Positions 18,308 through 27,807 are shown, counted from the first letter of the stretch. The stretch: 64,000 bases of DNA from Sphingomonas kyeonggiensis (GCF_014196745.1 NZ_JACIEH010000002.1:60285-124284), one strand, 5' to 3'. Program-made: numbers and translations. Notes: a model not told the origin generated them from the sequence alone.

Positions 18308-19221
18308 GGCTGGTCCGGGCCCTTGGCACCCTGCTGCTCGGCGGGGGGATCGTCGCTGCGTGGGCGGCGCTGGCGGGCATGGCCGTGCCGGCGCTCGACG
18401 CGCTGGCGTCGTTCCTGCCGATCTTCGGGCTGGTGACCCTGTTCGGGCTGCTGCTCGCCTGGCGGTGGCTGGGCTGGACGATCGCGGCCGCGCTGCTCGG
18501 CCTGGTGCCGGTGGCGATCGGCGTGGTGCCCGAGCTGATGCGCGCGATCCCGGTCGCGCGTGCCGGCATGCCGCAGGTCCGCGTGCTCAGCCACAATGTC
18601 TGGGTGCGCAACGACGACCCGGCCGAGACTGCCCAGGCGATCCTCGACGCGAAGCCCGACGTGGTGATGCTCCAGGAAGTCGATGGCAGCTTCCGCCCGA
18701 TGCTCGCGGCGCTCGGCCAGCAGCTGCATCATTCCACCAAATGCCCGCCGGGCTGCGGGCTCGTCATCTTCTCGCGCTGGCCGATCGAGGACAGCGACTA
18801 TTTCCTGAAGGACCCGCAGGGCCGCAAATTCGGCCCGCCCTTGCTCTGGGCACGGATCGCCGGACCCGATGGCCGGCCGTTCACCGTGGTGACGCTCCAC
18901 TATCCGCGGCCGACGTCGCGCGATCAGGCGTTGCGCAGGCGCGCCGTGGCGCAGGCCTTGATACGGATCAATCGCGACCCCCTCATCGTTGCAGGCGACA
19001 TGAACCTCACCCCATGGGCCGCGGCGATGCGCGAACAGGACCGATCCTTCGCGCCGCTCACCCGCATGACCCGCGCCGTGCTGAGCTGGCCGCGCACCGT
19101 TCCCGTCCTGCCGATCGACCAGCTCTATGCTGGGCCGGACTGGGGACTGGTGTCGGCGCGGCAGCTGCCGCCCACCGGCTCGGACCATCGCCCGGTCCTC
19201 GTGACGCTGGGCCGCCGGTGA
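18304..19221 (+). CDS. Membrane-anchored endonuclease/exonuclease/phosphatase (EEP) family protein
   Basis: A 305-residue protein starting at GTG 18304 (GTGA overlap). Three hydrophobic segments span residues ~5-80 (GTLLLGGGIVAAWAALAG, FLPIFGLVTLFGLLLAW, IAAALLGLVPVAIGVV). An EEP hydrolase domain follows with the conserved metal and catalytic motifs SHNVWVRN, VMLQEVD, VTLHYPRP, VAGDMNLTPW and TGSDHRPVLV, predicted outside the membrane. EEP proteins of this membrane-anchored type are common in bacteria and their substrates are mostly unknown (phosphodiesters or phosphoesters). Its tight coupling to GT2 and outer-membrane genes suggests a job in EPS processing or lipid-carrier metabolism, but this is inference. 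Confidence 0.8.
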   Translation: MRLVRALGTLLLGGGIVAAWAALAGMAVPALDALASFLPIFGLVTLFGLLLAWRWLGWTIAAALLGLVPVAIGVVPELMRAIPVARAGMPQVRVLSHNVWVRNDDPAETAQAILDAKPDVVMLQEVDGSFRPMLAALGQQLHHSTKCPPGCGLVIFSRWPIEDSDYFLKDPQGRKFGPPLLWARIAGPDGRPFTVVTLHYPRPTSRDQALRRRAVAQALIRINRDPLIVAGDMNLTPWAAAMREQDRSFAPLTRMTRAVLSWPRTVPVLPIDQLYAGPDWGLVSARQLPPTGSDHRPVLVTLGRR

Positions 19222-20516
19222 AGCGCGCCGCCTTCCTCGCGCTGCTGGCCTCCGGCGGCTTCGCGGCGCCGGCGCTCGCCCAGCAATCGGACGCGACCGA
19301 CGGGCTCGGCTCGGTATCGAGCGCGAACAGCTTCGGGCGCGACCGCAATATCGGCGTGCTCGAGCGGCGACGGCCCGACTATACGCCCGAGCCGATCCAT
19401 GTCGGCAGCTTCGAACTGCTGCCGCGCGTCGCGATCGGCGCGGGCTATGACGACAATCTCTATGCCCAGCCGAGCGACCGGATCGGCGATGCCTATGTCC
19501 GCATCCGCCCCAAGGTCTCGCTGGTCCGGCCCTCGCCGACCCTGAAGCTCAACTTCGACGCCGAGCTCGACCTGCTGCGCTATGCCGATCGCGCGAGCGA
19601 GAACGCCACCCAATATGCGGTGAACGCCGGTGCGCTCTACACGATCAGCAAGTCGGACACGCTGAACGTCTCGCTGCGCAACGGGCGCTACAGCCAGGAA
19701 CGCGTCTCGCCCGATTCGCCCAGCCAGGCCTCGCGCCCGATCCGCTTCACCCTGAGCGGGGCGAACCTGGCGTACACCCATGTCTTCAACCGGCTGCGGG
19801 TGCGCGGCGTGTTCGACGTCGAGAACCGCAACTATGCCGACAGCGTGACGCCCGGCGGCGCGCCGATCGACCAGGATTTCCGCGACCACACCGCGTACAC
19901 GGGCACCGCGATCGGCGAATATGCGCTGAGCCCGAGCATCGCATTCTTCGTAGCGGGCACGCTCAACAAGCGGGACTATCGCGAGCGGACCGGGCCCGTG
20001 CCGGCGCGCGATTCCAGTGGGTTCGAGCTGGCCGGCGGGGCGAGCTTCGAGCTGGGGCGCAAGGCGCGCGGATCGCTGCGGCTCGGCTATCTCCAGCAGG
20101 ACTACAAGCCGGCGCAGTTCAAGGACATCTCCGGCTTCCTGGTGCGCGGCGAGCTCGCCTATTTCCTGACGCCGCTGGTGACGATCACCGGCACGGTCGA
20201 TCGCGGCATCCGCGAGACCGGGGTGAATGGCGCGACCGGCTATCTCGCCACCAACTTCACGCTGCGCGCCGATTACGAGCTGCTGCGCAACCTGATCCTG
20301 GGCGTGGGCGGCGAGCTGGAGAAGCGCGACTTCAACGATATCGACCGGCGCGACGATCGCTGGACCTGGCGCGCCGGCGGTTCCTACCTGGTGAACAAGC
20401 GCATGACGCTGCGGCTCGATCTGCAACGGCGGTCCCAGTCGAGCGCGGGGGCAACCGCGGGACGCAAATTCTCGGACGATCGCATTTCAATGGGGGTGAC
20501 CTTCTCGGGCCTATGA
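19218..20516 (+). CDS. Outer-membrane beta-barrel protein of the EPS locus (PF10082-like)
   Basis: A 432-residue protein with a signal peptide (VKRAAFLALLASGGFAAPALAQ), a short periplasmic plug-like region (GRDRNIGVLERRRPDYTPEPIHVGSF), then alternating amphipathic strands ending in an aromatic-terminated strand (FSDDRISMGVTFSGL). LPRVAIGAGYDDNLYAQPSDRIGDAYVRIRP is the hallmark of the 'putative beta-barrel porin 2' family found in EPS operons. It may form the outer-membrane conduit or a surface organiser for the polymer. GTG 19218 overlaps the preceding stop by 4 nt; the RTX gene starts 13 nt downstream. Confidence 0.85.
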   Translation: MKRAAFLALLASGGFAAPALAQQSDATDGLGSVSSANSFGRDRNIGVLERRRPDYTPEPIHVGSFELLPRVAIGAGYDDNLYAQPSDRIGDAYVRIRPKVSLVRPSPTLKLNFDAELDLLRYADRASENATQYAVNAGALYTISKSDTLNVSLRNGRYSQERVSPDSPSQASRPIRFTLSGANLAYTHVFNRLRVRGVFDVENRNYADSVTPGGAPIDQDFRDHTAYTGTAIGEYALSPSIAFFVAGTLNKRDYRERTGPVPARDSSGFELAGGASFELGRKARGSLRLGYLQQDYKPAQFKDISGFLVRGELAYFLTPLVTITGTVDRGIRETGVNGATGYLATNFTLRADYELLRNLILGVGGELEKRDFNDIDRRDDRWTWRAGGSYLVNKRMTLRLDLQRRSQSSAGATAGRKFSDDRISMGVTFSGL

Positions 20517-20529
20517 GGAGACCCTTGCC

Positions 20530-23500
20530 ATGCCGACGCTGTACATCTCGCCGACGGGAAGCGGTTCGGGCGACGGCTCGAGCGCGGCCAACGCCGCGAC
20601 GCTGAAGGACCTGCCCAAGCTGATCGCGGCGGCGGGGCCGGGCGGTCAGGTGCTGATGCTTGCCGACCAGGGCGCCTATACCGCACCGACCAGCGCGTTG
20701 GCGATCGTCGCGGGCGGTACCGCGGCGGCACCGGTGACGATCCGCGGGGTCGACAGTGCGGGCAATGCGATGGCGGCGACGATCGTCGGAACCCGGCCCG
20801 AGCCGTTCGATCCGGCCAACCCCGCGGGCGAGGAAGTCTTCCGGCTGCTCGGCGGGGCGAACAATCTGCGGTTCAGCGACCTTGCCTTCGAGAATGTCGG
20901 CACGGCGATCCGCGCCGGCGGGGACCTGAGCAACCTCACGATCGAGCATGTCACGGCGAGCAATGTCGCGCGCTTCTTCGACGATATCGCATCGGGCGCG
21001 AACGCCAGCGCGAGCATCACCGGGCTGACGATCCGCGACGTGGCGGTGGACGGCTATTCCAAGGGCGCGATCCGCGTCCAGTACAACAGCAGCAACGTGC
21101 TGATCGAGGATGTCCGCGGCGACAGCCAGTTCCAGGACGGCGACAATTTCGCGATCGGCGTCCATATCGACGGCACCGCGCACGACGTGCTGATCGACCA
21201 TGTCGCGATGCGCAATGCGCTCGACACGGTGAACGACTATCGGAATGGGGATGGCTTCGCGACCGAGCGCGGCACCTACAACATCACGTTGCGCGACGTG
21301 ATCGCCACCGGCAACAGCGATGGCGGACTCGACCTCAAGAGCAACGGGGTGGTGGTCGACGGCGCGATCATCTCGGGCAATGGCCGCAACATCCGGCTGT
21401 GGGGTACCGGCGCGCAACTGAGCAACATCGTCAGCCTCGATGCGGGCGCGCCGCTTGCCGGGGGCAATCGCGAGCATGTCTGGCTGGCCGAGGGCGCCAG
21501 CGCGACGATCGACGGGGCGTTCTTCTCCGATCCGGGCTCGCCGACTTTGTTCAACCTCGCCGAGAAGAACGGCGCGCTGACGGTGCGCGACTATGGCCTC
21601 GCCACCGGTGCGGGCACGGTGACCACCAAGAAGGGCACCGGATCGGTGCTGACCCTGGACGGGCAGCGCGTGGTGGTGAGCGCGGGGACGGCGGGCGACG
21701 ACATGATCGGCGGCACCGCGGGTGCCGATGCGCTGCTGGGCGGCGCGGGCAAGGACATGCTGGTCGGCAATGCCGGCGACGATCTGCTGGCGGGCGGCGC
21801 AGGTGCGGACATCCTGGTCGGCGGAGCGGGGCGGGACCTGCTCAGCTATGCGGGTAGCGGCGCCGGTGTGCAGATTGACTTGATGCGATTGACCGCGGCC
21901 GGCGGCGATGCCGCGGGCGATCTGTTCGACGGGTTCGAGGATGTCGAGGGATCCGCCTTTGCCGACACGCTGGCGGGCGATGCGGGGGCGAACCGGCTGT
22001 TCGGCGGGAATGGCGACGACACGCTGACCGGCGGGGCAGGCGACGACATGCTTGATGGTGGCGCGGGCGCGGACCTGCTCGATGGCGGGGCCGGGATCGA
22101 CCGGGTCGACTATGGCAGCAGCGCCGCGGGCGTGACGGTCGACCTTGCCAATGGCGCGGCGAGCGGCGGGGAGGCGGCGGGCGACCGGCTGGTCGGAATC
22201 GAGGCGATCGAGGGCTCGGCCTTTGCCGACACGCTCTCCGGCACCGAAGGCGCGGACTGGTTCGGGGGTGGGGCGGGCGACGACCGGATCGACGGGCGCG
22301 GCGGCGACGACCTGCTGGTCGGCGGCGCGGGGGCCGATGTGCTGACCGGCGGGGCGGGGTTCGACAGCGCGGACTATTCGGCCAGCGGCGCGGCGGTGAC
22401 GGTCGATCTCGTTGCGGGCACCGGCGCGGGCGGCGATGCCCAGGGCGACCGGCTCTCGGGCGTCGAGCGGCTGGTCGGCTCGCGCTTCGACGATGCGCTG
22501 ACCGGCGACGCGTTCGACAATGTCCTGATCGGCGGTGCCGGCGCGGACCGGCTGACCGGCGGGGCGGGCGTCGACACCGCCGATTATGCGACGAGCAGTG
22601 CCGGCGTGATCGCCGTGCTGGGCGGCGCCGGCAGCGGCGGCGATGCGCAGGGCGATGTGCTGGCGGGGATCGAGAACCTGGTCGGCTCGGGCTTTGGCGA
22701 CGTGCTGGTCGGCGATGGCGCGGCCAATGCGCTGTCGGGCGGTGTTGGCGATGACCGGCTGGTCGGCAATGGCGGGGCGGACCGGCTCGACGGCGGGCTC
22801 GGCGTGGATGCGGCGGACTTTGCCGCCAGCACGAGCGCGGTGACGGCGGACCTCGCCGCGGGGATCGCGTCGGGCGGGGCGAGCCTGGTGGCGATCGAGG
22901 ACCTGATCGGCTCGGCCTTCGACGACGTGCTGAGCGGCGATGGCGGGAGCAACCGGCTGACCGGTGGGGCGGGCGCGGACCTGCTCGACGGGCGCGAGGG
23001 GTTCGACACCGCGGACTATTCGGGCTCGGCGGCGGCGGTGCAGGTCGATCTCGCTCTGTCGGTGCAGGCCAGCACCGGGGATGCGGCGGGCGACCGGCTG
23101 GTCGGCATCGAGGGCCTGGCGGGCTCGGCCTTTGACGATACGCTGTCGGGCACGGGCATTGCCGAGGCGCTATACGGCGGCGCCGGGGCGGACCGGCTCG
23201 ACGGGCGCGGCGGCGACGACCTGCTCCAGGGCGGTGCCGGTGCCGACACGCTGATCGGCGGCGATGGGATCGATACCGTCGACTATAGCGCCAACGCCGT
23301 GGGCATCGCGATCAACCTGCAGACCGGTACGAGCAGCGGCGGCGATGCCGAGGGCGACCGGTTCGACGGGGTCGAGCGCTTCATCGGCACCGGCTTCGCC
23401 GACATGCTGATTGGCGATGGCGGCGACCAGATCCTGGTCGGCGGCGCGGGTGGCGACAGGCTCGACGGCGCCGGCGGGTTCGACACCCTGGTCTATTCGG

Positions 23501-25341
23501 GCAGCGCCGCGGCGGTGAAGGTCAACCTTGCCACCGGTGCCGTGTCGGGCGGCGATGCGCAGGGTGACAGCATTTCTGGAATCGAGGCGGTGGTCGGCAG
23601 CGGCTTTGCCGACACGCTGACCGGGGATGCGAACGCCAACCGGATCGAGGGCGGCGGCGGCAACGACACGATCGATGGCGGCGCGGGCGCGGACCTGATG
23701 ATCGGCGGGACCGGCGACGACTCCTATGTGGTCGACAATGCCGGCGACCAGGTTGTCGAGGCGCTCGGCGGCGGGGCCGACATCGTGCGCACCAGCCTTT
23801 CGGCGCTGACCCTGGCCGACGGCGTCGAGGATCTCAGCTATACCGGCAGCGGCGGGTTTACTGGCACGGGCAATGCGCTCGACAACAGCCTGTACGGCAA
23901 GGCGCTGGACGATGCGCTCTATGGGCTCGACGGCGACGACAAGCTGGTCGGCGGCGCGGGGGCGGACCTGCTCGATGGCGGGGCGGGGCGCGACCAGGTC
24001 GATTACACCAAGTCGACCGCGATCACCGTCAACCTGGCGACCAACGTCAATCATGGCGGCGAGGCCGAGGGCGACCGGCTGGTCGGCATCGAGATGGTGA
24101 TCGGCTCCAACTATGCCGACAGCATCACCGGCGGCGACGATCCCCTGGTCGGCGACATGCTCTATGGGCGCGGCGGCGATGACGTGCTGGTCGGCGGTGC
24201 GGGCGACGACCAGCTCGACGGCGGCAGCGGCAACGACGTGCTGCGCGGCGGCACGGGCAACGACCTCTATGTCGTCTTCGAGGCCGGCGACCAGGTGATC
24301 GAGGCGGCGGGCGAGGGGCGCGACCGCATCCGCACCGCCGCCAACAATTACACGCTCGGCGCCAATATCGAGGAGCTGGTCTATACCGGCACCGTCGGGG
24401 CGACGCTGACCGGCAATGCGCTCGACAATTTCCTGGTCGGCGGCGGCGGCGAGGACCGGCTGACCGGCGGCGACGGTGCGGACATGCTGCGCGGCGGATC
24501 GGGCGGCGATGTGCTCGACGGCGGCGCGGGGGCGGACACGGTCGATTATGCCGGGTCGCTGGGCGGGGTGCTGGTCAATCTGCGCACCCAGACCGCGACG
24601 GGCGGCGACGCCACCGGCGACAGGCTGGTCAGCATCGAGAATGCGCAAGGATCGGGCTTCGACGACGCATTGCTCGGCAGCGCCGGGGCCAATGTGCTGA
24701 CCGGCGGGGCGGGCGACGACACGCTGTCGGGTGACGACGGCAACGACACGCTCTGGGGCGGGATCGGCGCCGACCGGCTCGACGGCGGCAAGAACGAGGA
24801 TTTGCTCTACGGCGAGGATGGCGGCGACACGCTCTATGGCGGCCAGCAGACCGACAGGCTCTATGGCGGGGCGGGCAACGACCTGCTGGTCGGCGACAGC
24901 GAATGGGTCTCGTCGCTCGCCGCCAAGGACACGCTCGACGGTGGCGACGGCGACGATGTGCTGGTCGGCGACGGGATGAGCATGACCGCGGCGGGGATCG
25001 GCGGGGCGGACACGCTGATCGGCGGGCTCGGCAACGACGTGCTGTACGGCGATGCGGTGAACATGGTCGCCGGCGCGAAGGGCGGCAACGACAAGCTGAC
25101 CGGCGGCGGCGGGAGCGACCGCTTCGTCTTCGCGCCGGGTTCGGGCGCCGACGAGATCACCGATTTCACCCGCGGCGGGGCCGAGGCCGACCGGATCGAC
25201 CTCAGCGCCTTCGACATCGCCTATGAGCAGCTGCGCTTCACCACCAGCAGCGCGGGGGTGACGATCCAGCTGGGTGGCACCGACACGATCTTCGTGCGCG
25301 GCGCCACCACGCTCGATCAGAACGACTTCGTGTTCGGCTGA
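20530..25341 (+). CDS. Giant parallel beta-helix/RTX protein, probable type I secreted EPS-active enzyme
   Basis: A 1603-residue protein without an N-terminal signal. Residues ~1-385 form a right-handed beta-helix with NGDGFATERG (residue 239 on), NSDGGLDLKS (262 on) and NGRNIRLWG. From ~389 to ~1540 there are many GGxGxDxLxGG Ca2+-binding RTX nonapeptides, arranged in about ten modules containing a conserved (D)YxxSxxxVxVxL...GGDAxGDxLxGIExLxGS spacer. The last ~60 residues (GSGADEITDF...IDLSAFDIAYEQL...NDFVFG) are nearly shared with the second RTX protein and are the likely secretion signal. The layout parallels AlgE alginate epimerases and PL9-type lyases; lyase, epimerase or polymer-organising function is inferred. 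ATG follows GAGGAG at 9 nt. Confidence 0.85.
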   Translation: MPTLYISPTGSGSGDGSSAANAATLKDLPKLIAAAGPGGQVLMLADQGAYTAPTSALAIVAGGTAAAPVTIRGVDSAGNAMAATIVGTRPEPFDPANPAGEEVFRLLGGANNLRFSDLAFENVGTAIRAGGDLSNLTIEHVTASNVARFFDDIASGANASASITGLTIRDVAVDGYSKGAIRVQYNSSNVLIEDVRGDSQFQDGDNFAIGVHIDGTAHDVLIDHVAMRNALDTVNDYRNGDGFATERGTYNITLRDVIATGNSDGGLDLKSNGVVVDGAIISGNGRNIRLWGTGAQLSNIVSLDAGAPLAGGNREHVWLAEGASATIDGAFFSDPGSPTLFNLAEKNGALTVRDYGLATGAGTVTTKKGTGSVLTLDGQRVVVSAGTAGDDMIGGTAGADALLGGAGKDMLVGNAGDDLLAGGAGADILVGGAGRDLLSYAGSGAGVQIDLMRLTAAGGDAAGDLFDGFEDVEGSAFADTLAGDAGANRLFGGNGDDTLTGGAGDDMLDGGAGADLLDGGAGIDRVDYGSSAAGVTVDLANGAASGGEAAGDRLVGIEAIEGSAFADTLSGTEGADWFGGGAGDDRIDGRGGDDLLVGGAGADVLTGGAGFDSADYSASGAAVTVDLVAGTGAGGDAQGDRLSGVERLVGSRFDDALTGDAFDNVLIGGAGADRLTGGAGVDTADYATSSAGVIAVLGGAGSGGDAQGDVLAGIENLVGSGFGDVLVGDGAANALSGGVGDDRLVGNGGADRLDGGLGVDAADFAASTSAVTADLAAGIASGGASLVAIEDLIGSAFDDVLSGDGGSNRLTGGAGADLLDGREGFDTADYSGSAAAVQVDLALSVQASTGDAAGDRLVGIEGLAGSAFDDTLSGTGIAEALYGGAGADRLDGRGGDDLLQGGAGADTLIGGDGIDTVDYSANAVGIAINLQTGTSSGGDAEGDRFDGVERFIGTGFADMLIGDGGDQILVGGAGGDRLDGAGGFDTLVYSGSAAAVKVNLATGAVSGGDAQGDSISGIEAVVGSGFADTLTGDANANRIEGGGGNDTIDGGAGADLMIGGTGDDSYVVDNAGDQVVEALGGGADIVRTSLSALTLADGVEDLSYTGSGGFTGTGNALDNSLYGKALDDALYGLDGDDKLVGGAGADLLDGGAGRDQVDYTKSTAITVNLATNVNHGGEAEGDRLVGIEMVIGSNYADSITGGDDPLVGDMLYGRGGDDVLVGGAGDDQLDGGSGNDVLRGGTGNDLYVVFEAGDQVIEAAGEGRDRIRTAANNYTLGANIEELVYTGTVGATLTGNALDNFLVGGGGEDRLTGGDGADMLRGGSGGDVLDGGAGADTVDYAGSLGGVLVNLRTQTATGGDATGDRLVSIENAQGSGFDDALLGSAGANVLTGGAGDDTLSGDDGNDTLWGGIGADRLDGGKNEDLLYGEDGGDTLYGGQQTDRLYGGAGNDLLVGDSEWVSSLAAKDTLDGGDGDDVLVGDGMSMTAAGIGGADTLIGGLGNDVLYGDAVNMVAGAKGGNDKLTGGGGSDRFVFAPGSGADEITDFTRGGAEADRIDLSAFDIAYEQLRFTTSSAGVTIQLGGTDTIFVRGATTLDQNDFVFG

Positions 25342-26066
25342 TTTTCGCGCCAGCCGTGCAGCGCGCCCTCGCAGGCGGCGAGCAGTTCGGGCGGGGCGAG
25401 GCGGTTGATATAGCCGTCCGAGCCCTGGTCCGAGAGCAATTTGGCGGGGATGCCGCCGACGACGCCGCGCTCCGGCACGTCCTTGGTGACCACCGCATTG
25501 GCGCCGATCGCCGCCTCGGCGCCGACCTGAATCCCGCCGATCACCTTGGCGCCCGAGCCGAGAAAGGTGCGGTCCCCGATCACCGGCGCACCGCGCTTGG
25601 CGCCGCGGTTCATGTAGCCGAGCACCACGCCGTGCGTGATGTTGACGTTGCTGCCCAGCACCGTGTCGCCGTGGAAATAGAAGCCGCCGAACCGGTTGAG
25701 GAACAGGCCCGGGCCGATCTCCATATATTCGGGGATGGCGAAGCCGTATTTGTAGCGGGCGCGCAGAAGCAGCCATTTGGCGAGCGGGTAGAAGCCGAAG
25801 GCCTTGGCCGGCTTGAGCTTGAGCCAGCCGGCGGTGCGCATCAGCACCGTGTATTTATAGCCCGGCGTGAAGGCGTAGTGCTTGAGGAAGGCGCCCGTGC
25901 TGACCCGGCCGGCATAGCGGTAGAGATCGGCGGCGAGCAGCGCCTTCAGCTTGGCGAAGCTGACCGGGCAGCCGCGCAGATGCGGCTTGCCGGTCTCGGG
26001 CAAGGGCTCGGCATGTGCCGGTTCGGGCGCCATCCCGGGCGCGAGCGATGCGGTGGCCATGTCCAT
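25317..26066 (-). CDS. Serine acetyltransferase-like (left-handed beta-helix) O-acetyltransferase
   Basis: A 249-residue cytoplasmic protein. After a variable N-terminal ~45 residues come a helical region (KLKALLAADLYRYAGR, KAFGFYPLAKWLLLRARYKYG) and hexapeptide repeats of the CysE/LbH type: IPEYMEIGPGLFLNRFGGFYFHGDTVLGSNVNITHGVVLG, GAPVIGDRTFLGSGAKVIGGIQVGAEAAIGANAVVTKDVPERGVVGGIPAK. It probably uses acetyl-CoA to acetylate a nucleotide sugar or repeat-unit sugar. ATG 26066 overlaps the Wza-like stop (TGATG). Its 3' end overlaps the RTX gene antisense by 25 bp. EPS acetylation is the contextual inference; cysteine biosynthesis is the less likely alternative. Confidence 0.85.
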   Translation of the reverse strand: MDMATASLAPGMAPEPAHAEPLPETGKPHLRGCPVSFAKLKALLAADLYRYAGRVSTGAFLKHYAFTPGYKYTVLMRTAGWLKLKPAKAFGFYPLAKWLLLRARYKYGFAIPEYMEIGPGLFLNRFGGFYFHGDTVLGSNVNITHGVVLGYMNRGAKRGAPVIGDRTFLGSGAKVIGGIQVGAEAAIGANAVVTKDVPERGVVGGIPAKLLSDQGSDGYINRLAPPELLAACEGALHGWRENQPNTKSF

Positions 26067-26623
26067 CAGAAATAGCGCTCGCCGAAGCGGATCGTGTCGC
26101 CGGGCAGCACCGCGAAATCCGCGGTCAACGGATAGGCCCGCTCGCCCGGCTCGCCGGTGCGCTTGAGGAAGACGCGCTTCTCGTTGGCGCGGTAGGTGAA
26201 GCCGTCCGCCTTGGCGACCGCGCCGCGGATGGTGAGCCCCTGGGTATAGGGATATTCGCCGGGCTTGTTGACTTCGCCCAGGATGTAGACCGGGCGGAAG
26301 CTGGCGACCTGCACCGAGACCTTGGGCTCGAGCAGATAGCCTTCGCGCAGCTCGGTCTCGATCGTCTTGGAGAGCTGGTCGGGCTGCATGCCCGCCGCCT
26401 TGACCTCGCCGATCAGCGGGAAGGCGATGGTGCCACCGGGCGAGACTTCGAAATCGCCGGTGAGCGCGACTTCGCCATAGGTGGCGACCTTCACCTTGTC
26501 GCCGGGCGAGAGGGTGAAGGCTGCCGCCGGCGGCGGGGCGTCGCCGCTGCCGGCAAGCGGGGTCTGGCCGGCGCATCCGCCGAGTAGCGCCCCCGCCAGC
26601 GCGATCTGCATGTGCCACTTCAT
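26066..26623 (-). CDS. Wza/GelD-type polysaccharide export lipoprotein
   Basis: A 185-residue lipoprotein with lipobox LLGGC (Cys17). The poly_export domain is clear (LSPGDKVKVATYGEVALTGDFEVSPGGTIAFPLIGEVKAAGMQPDQLSKTIETEL), followed by one SLBB-like beta-grasp (RPVYILGEVNKPGEYPYTQGLTIRGAVAKADGFTYRA). It is shorter than E. coli Wza (no C-terminal amphipathic helix barrel), as is usual in sphingomonads; the beta-barrel protein at 19218 may supply the outer-membrane pore. It overlaps the GT4 stop by 4 nt and is followed directly by the acetyltransferase. Confidence 0.92.
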   Translation of the reverse strand: MKWHMQIALAGALLGGCAGQTPLAGSGDAPPPAAAFTLSPGDKVKVATYGEVALTGDFEVSPGGTIAFPLIGEVKAAGMQPDQLSKTIETELREGYLLEPKVSVQVASFRPVYILGEVNKPGEYPYTQGLTIRGAVAKADGFTYRANEKRVFLKRTGEPGERAYPLTADFAVLPGDTIRFGERYF

Positions 26624-27807
26624 CGATTTGCTCCCTGAACGCGACTTACATTGTCATCGGGTTGGTGCCTGGAAGGTGCGGCGAGCGCGGCTTCGATCCT
26701 GGCCCAGTAATTGGCGGCTGCCTGCTCCACGCCATAAGCCCGCGAGCGGGCACGCGCGCGCGCACCGCAGGCGCTGCGGCGCGGCTCGACGAGCACGCGG
26801 CGGAGCGCCGCAGCGAAAGCATCGACATCATCGGTGGGGACCAATGCGCCGGCATCGACATCGATCCCGCCGGTCACCGCGCTGCGAGGGCGGTCCGCCA
26901 GAATTTCGGACGGGCCCGAGGCGCAATTGGTCGCGACGACGGGCACGCCGCACGCCATCGCCTCGACCAGGCCGTTGGGGAAGCCCTCGGCATTGGAGGG
27001 CATGGCATAGGCCTGGGCGCGGGCGAGCAGCGCGAAGGGGTTGGCGACGAAGCCGGGCATGTCGACCCGGTCGGCGATGCCGAGCGCGGCGGCGAGCCGC
27101 TCGAGCGCGGGGCGCTCCGGTCCTTCGCCGAGGATGACCAGGCGCGCGTCGGGACCGGCCTTCGCATAGGCGCGCAGCAGCAGCGCCATGTTCTTGTTGG
27201 GCACCAGCCGGCCGGCGGCGGCGATATAGGGGCCGGCGGGGGTGAAGGCCGGCGGCTCGGCGGCAAGCGCGGCGATCTGGTCATGGTCGATCGGATTGGC
27301 GATCGCCGACATGCGGGCGCGCTGGACGCCGAAATTGTCGGCGAGATCGTCGACCACCCCTTCGGACACGGCGATGACGTGGGCGGCACGGGGATAGGCC
27401 ATGCGGACCATCGCCTTGGCGGCGATCGCCCCGCGGCCCTTGCCCAGGTGCGCGCTGGTGTTGACTCGCTCGCTGATCAGCCAGGGCCGCCCGCGGCCCG
27501 CCATCGCCCAGGCATTGGCGATATTGGCGCGGGTGAGGAAGCTCAGCGTCGCATCGGGCGAGAGCCGTTCGGTCAGCGCGCGCAGCTGCTTGAGGCTGGG
27601 CAGCAATTTGTGCCGTGCATCGAGCTGATGAACCTCCACCCAATCGGGCACGGCATAGGCGCGCGGCTCGTCGTCGAGCAGCGCGAGGTGGATGTCGTAG
27701 CGGTTGCGCCACGGCGCCGATCCGCCGAGCAGGGTGGTGAGCACGCGCTCGGCGCCACCGCCGGCGAGTGAATTGATCGCGAAGACTATTCGCTTGTTGT
27801 CCGGCAT
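26620..27807 (-). CDS. Glycosyltransferase family 4 (EPS assembly)
   Basis: A 395-residue GT-B protein. N-terminal FAINSLAGGGAERVLTTLL and mid-section LISERVNTSAH, then AHVIAVSEGVVDDLADNFGV and the C-terminal donor domain AAGRLVPNKNMALLLRAYAKAG, LVILGEGPERPALERLAAALGI, PSNAEGFPNGLVEAMACGVPVVATNCASGPSEIL, with the E(x7)E motif typical of retaining GT4 enzymes. ATG 27807 is preceded by GAGGGA. It heads the operon GT4-Wza-acetyltransferase. Donor sugar unknown; GalA- or GlcNAc-type transferases share this N-terminal pattern. Confidence 0.88.
   Translation of the reverse strand: MPDNKRIVFAINSLAGGGAERVLTTLLGGSAPWRNRYDIHLALLDDEPRAYAVPDWVEVHQLDARHKLLPSLKQLRALTERLSPDATLSFLTRANIANAWAMAGRGRPWLISERVNTSAHLGKGRGAIAAKAMVRMAYPRAAHVIAVSEGVVDDLADNFGVQRARMSAIANPIDHDQIAALAAEPPAFTPAGPYIAAAGRLVPNKNMALLLRAYAKAGPDARLVILGEGPERPALERLAAALGIADRVDMPGFVANPFALLARAQAYAMPSNAEGFPNGLVEAMACGVPVVATNCASGPSEILADRPRSAVTGGIDVDAGALVPTDDVDAFAAALRRVLVEPRRSACGARARARSRAYGVEQAAANYWARIEAALAAPSRHQPDDNVSRVQGANR

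Noticed and set aside
21700..25100. Tandem repeats that could suggest a CRISPR or satellite array
   Set aside because: The repeats are in frame, encode RTX nonapeptides and have no spacer-repeat structure; no cas genes are nearby.
23170..25776. Long minus-strand open frame under the RTX protein
   Set aside because: Repetitive antisense of RTX codons; the only real minus-strand coding sequence there is the end of the acetyltransferase.
25317..26066. Calling the LbH acetyltransferase cysE for cysteine synthesis
   Set aside because: The fold matches, but the operon (GT4-Wza) and altered N-terminus point to EPS acetylation.
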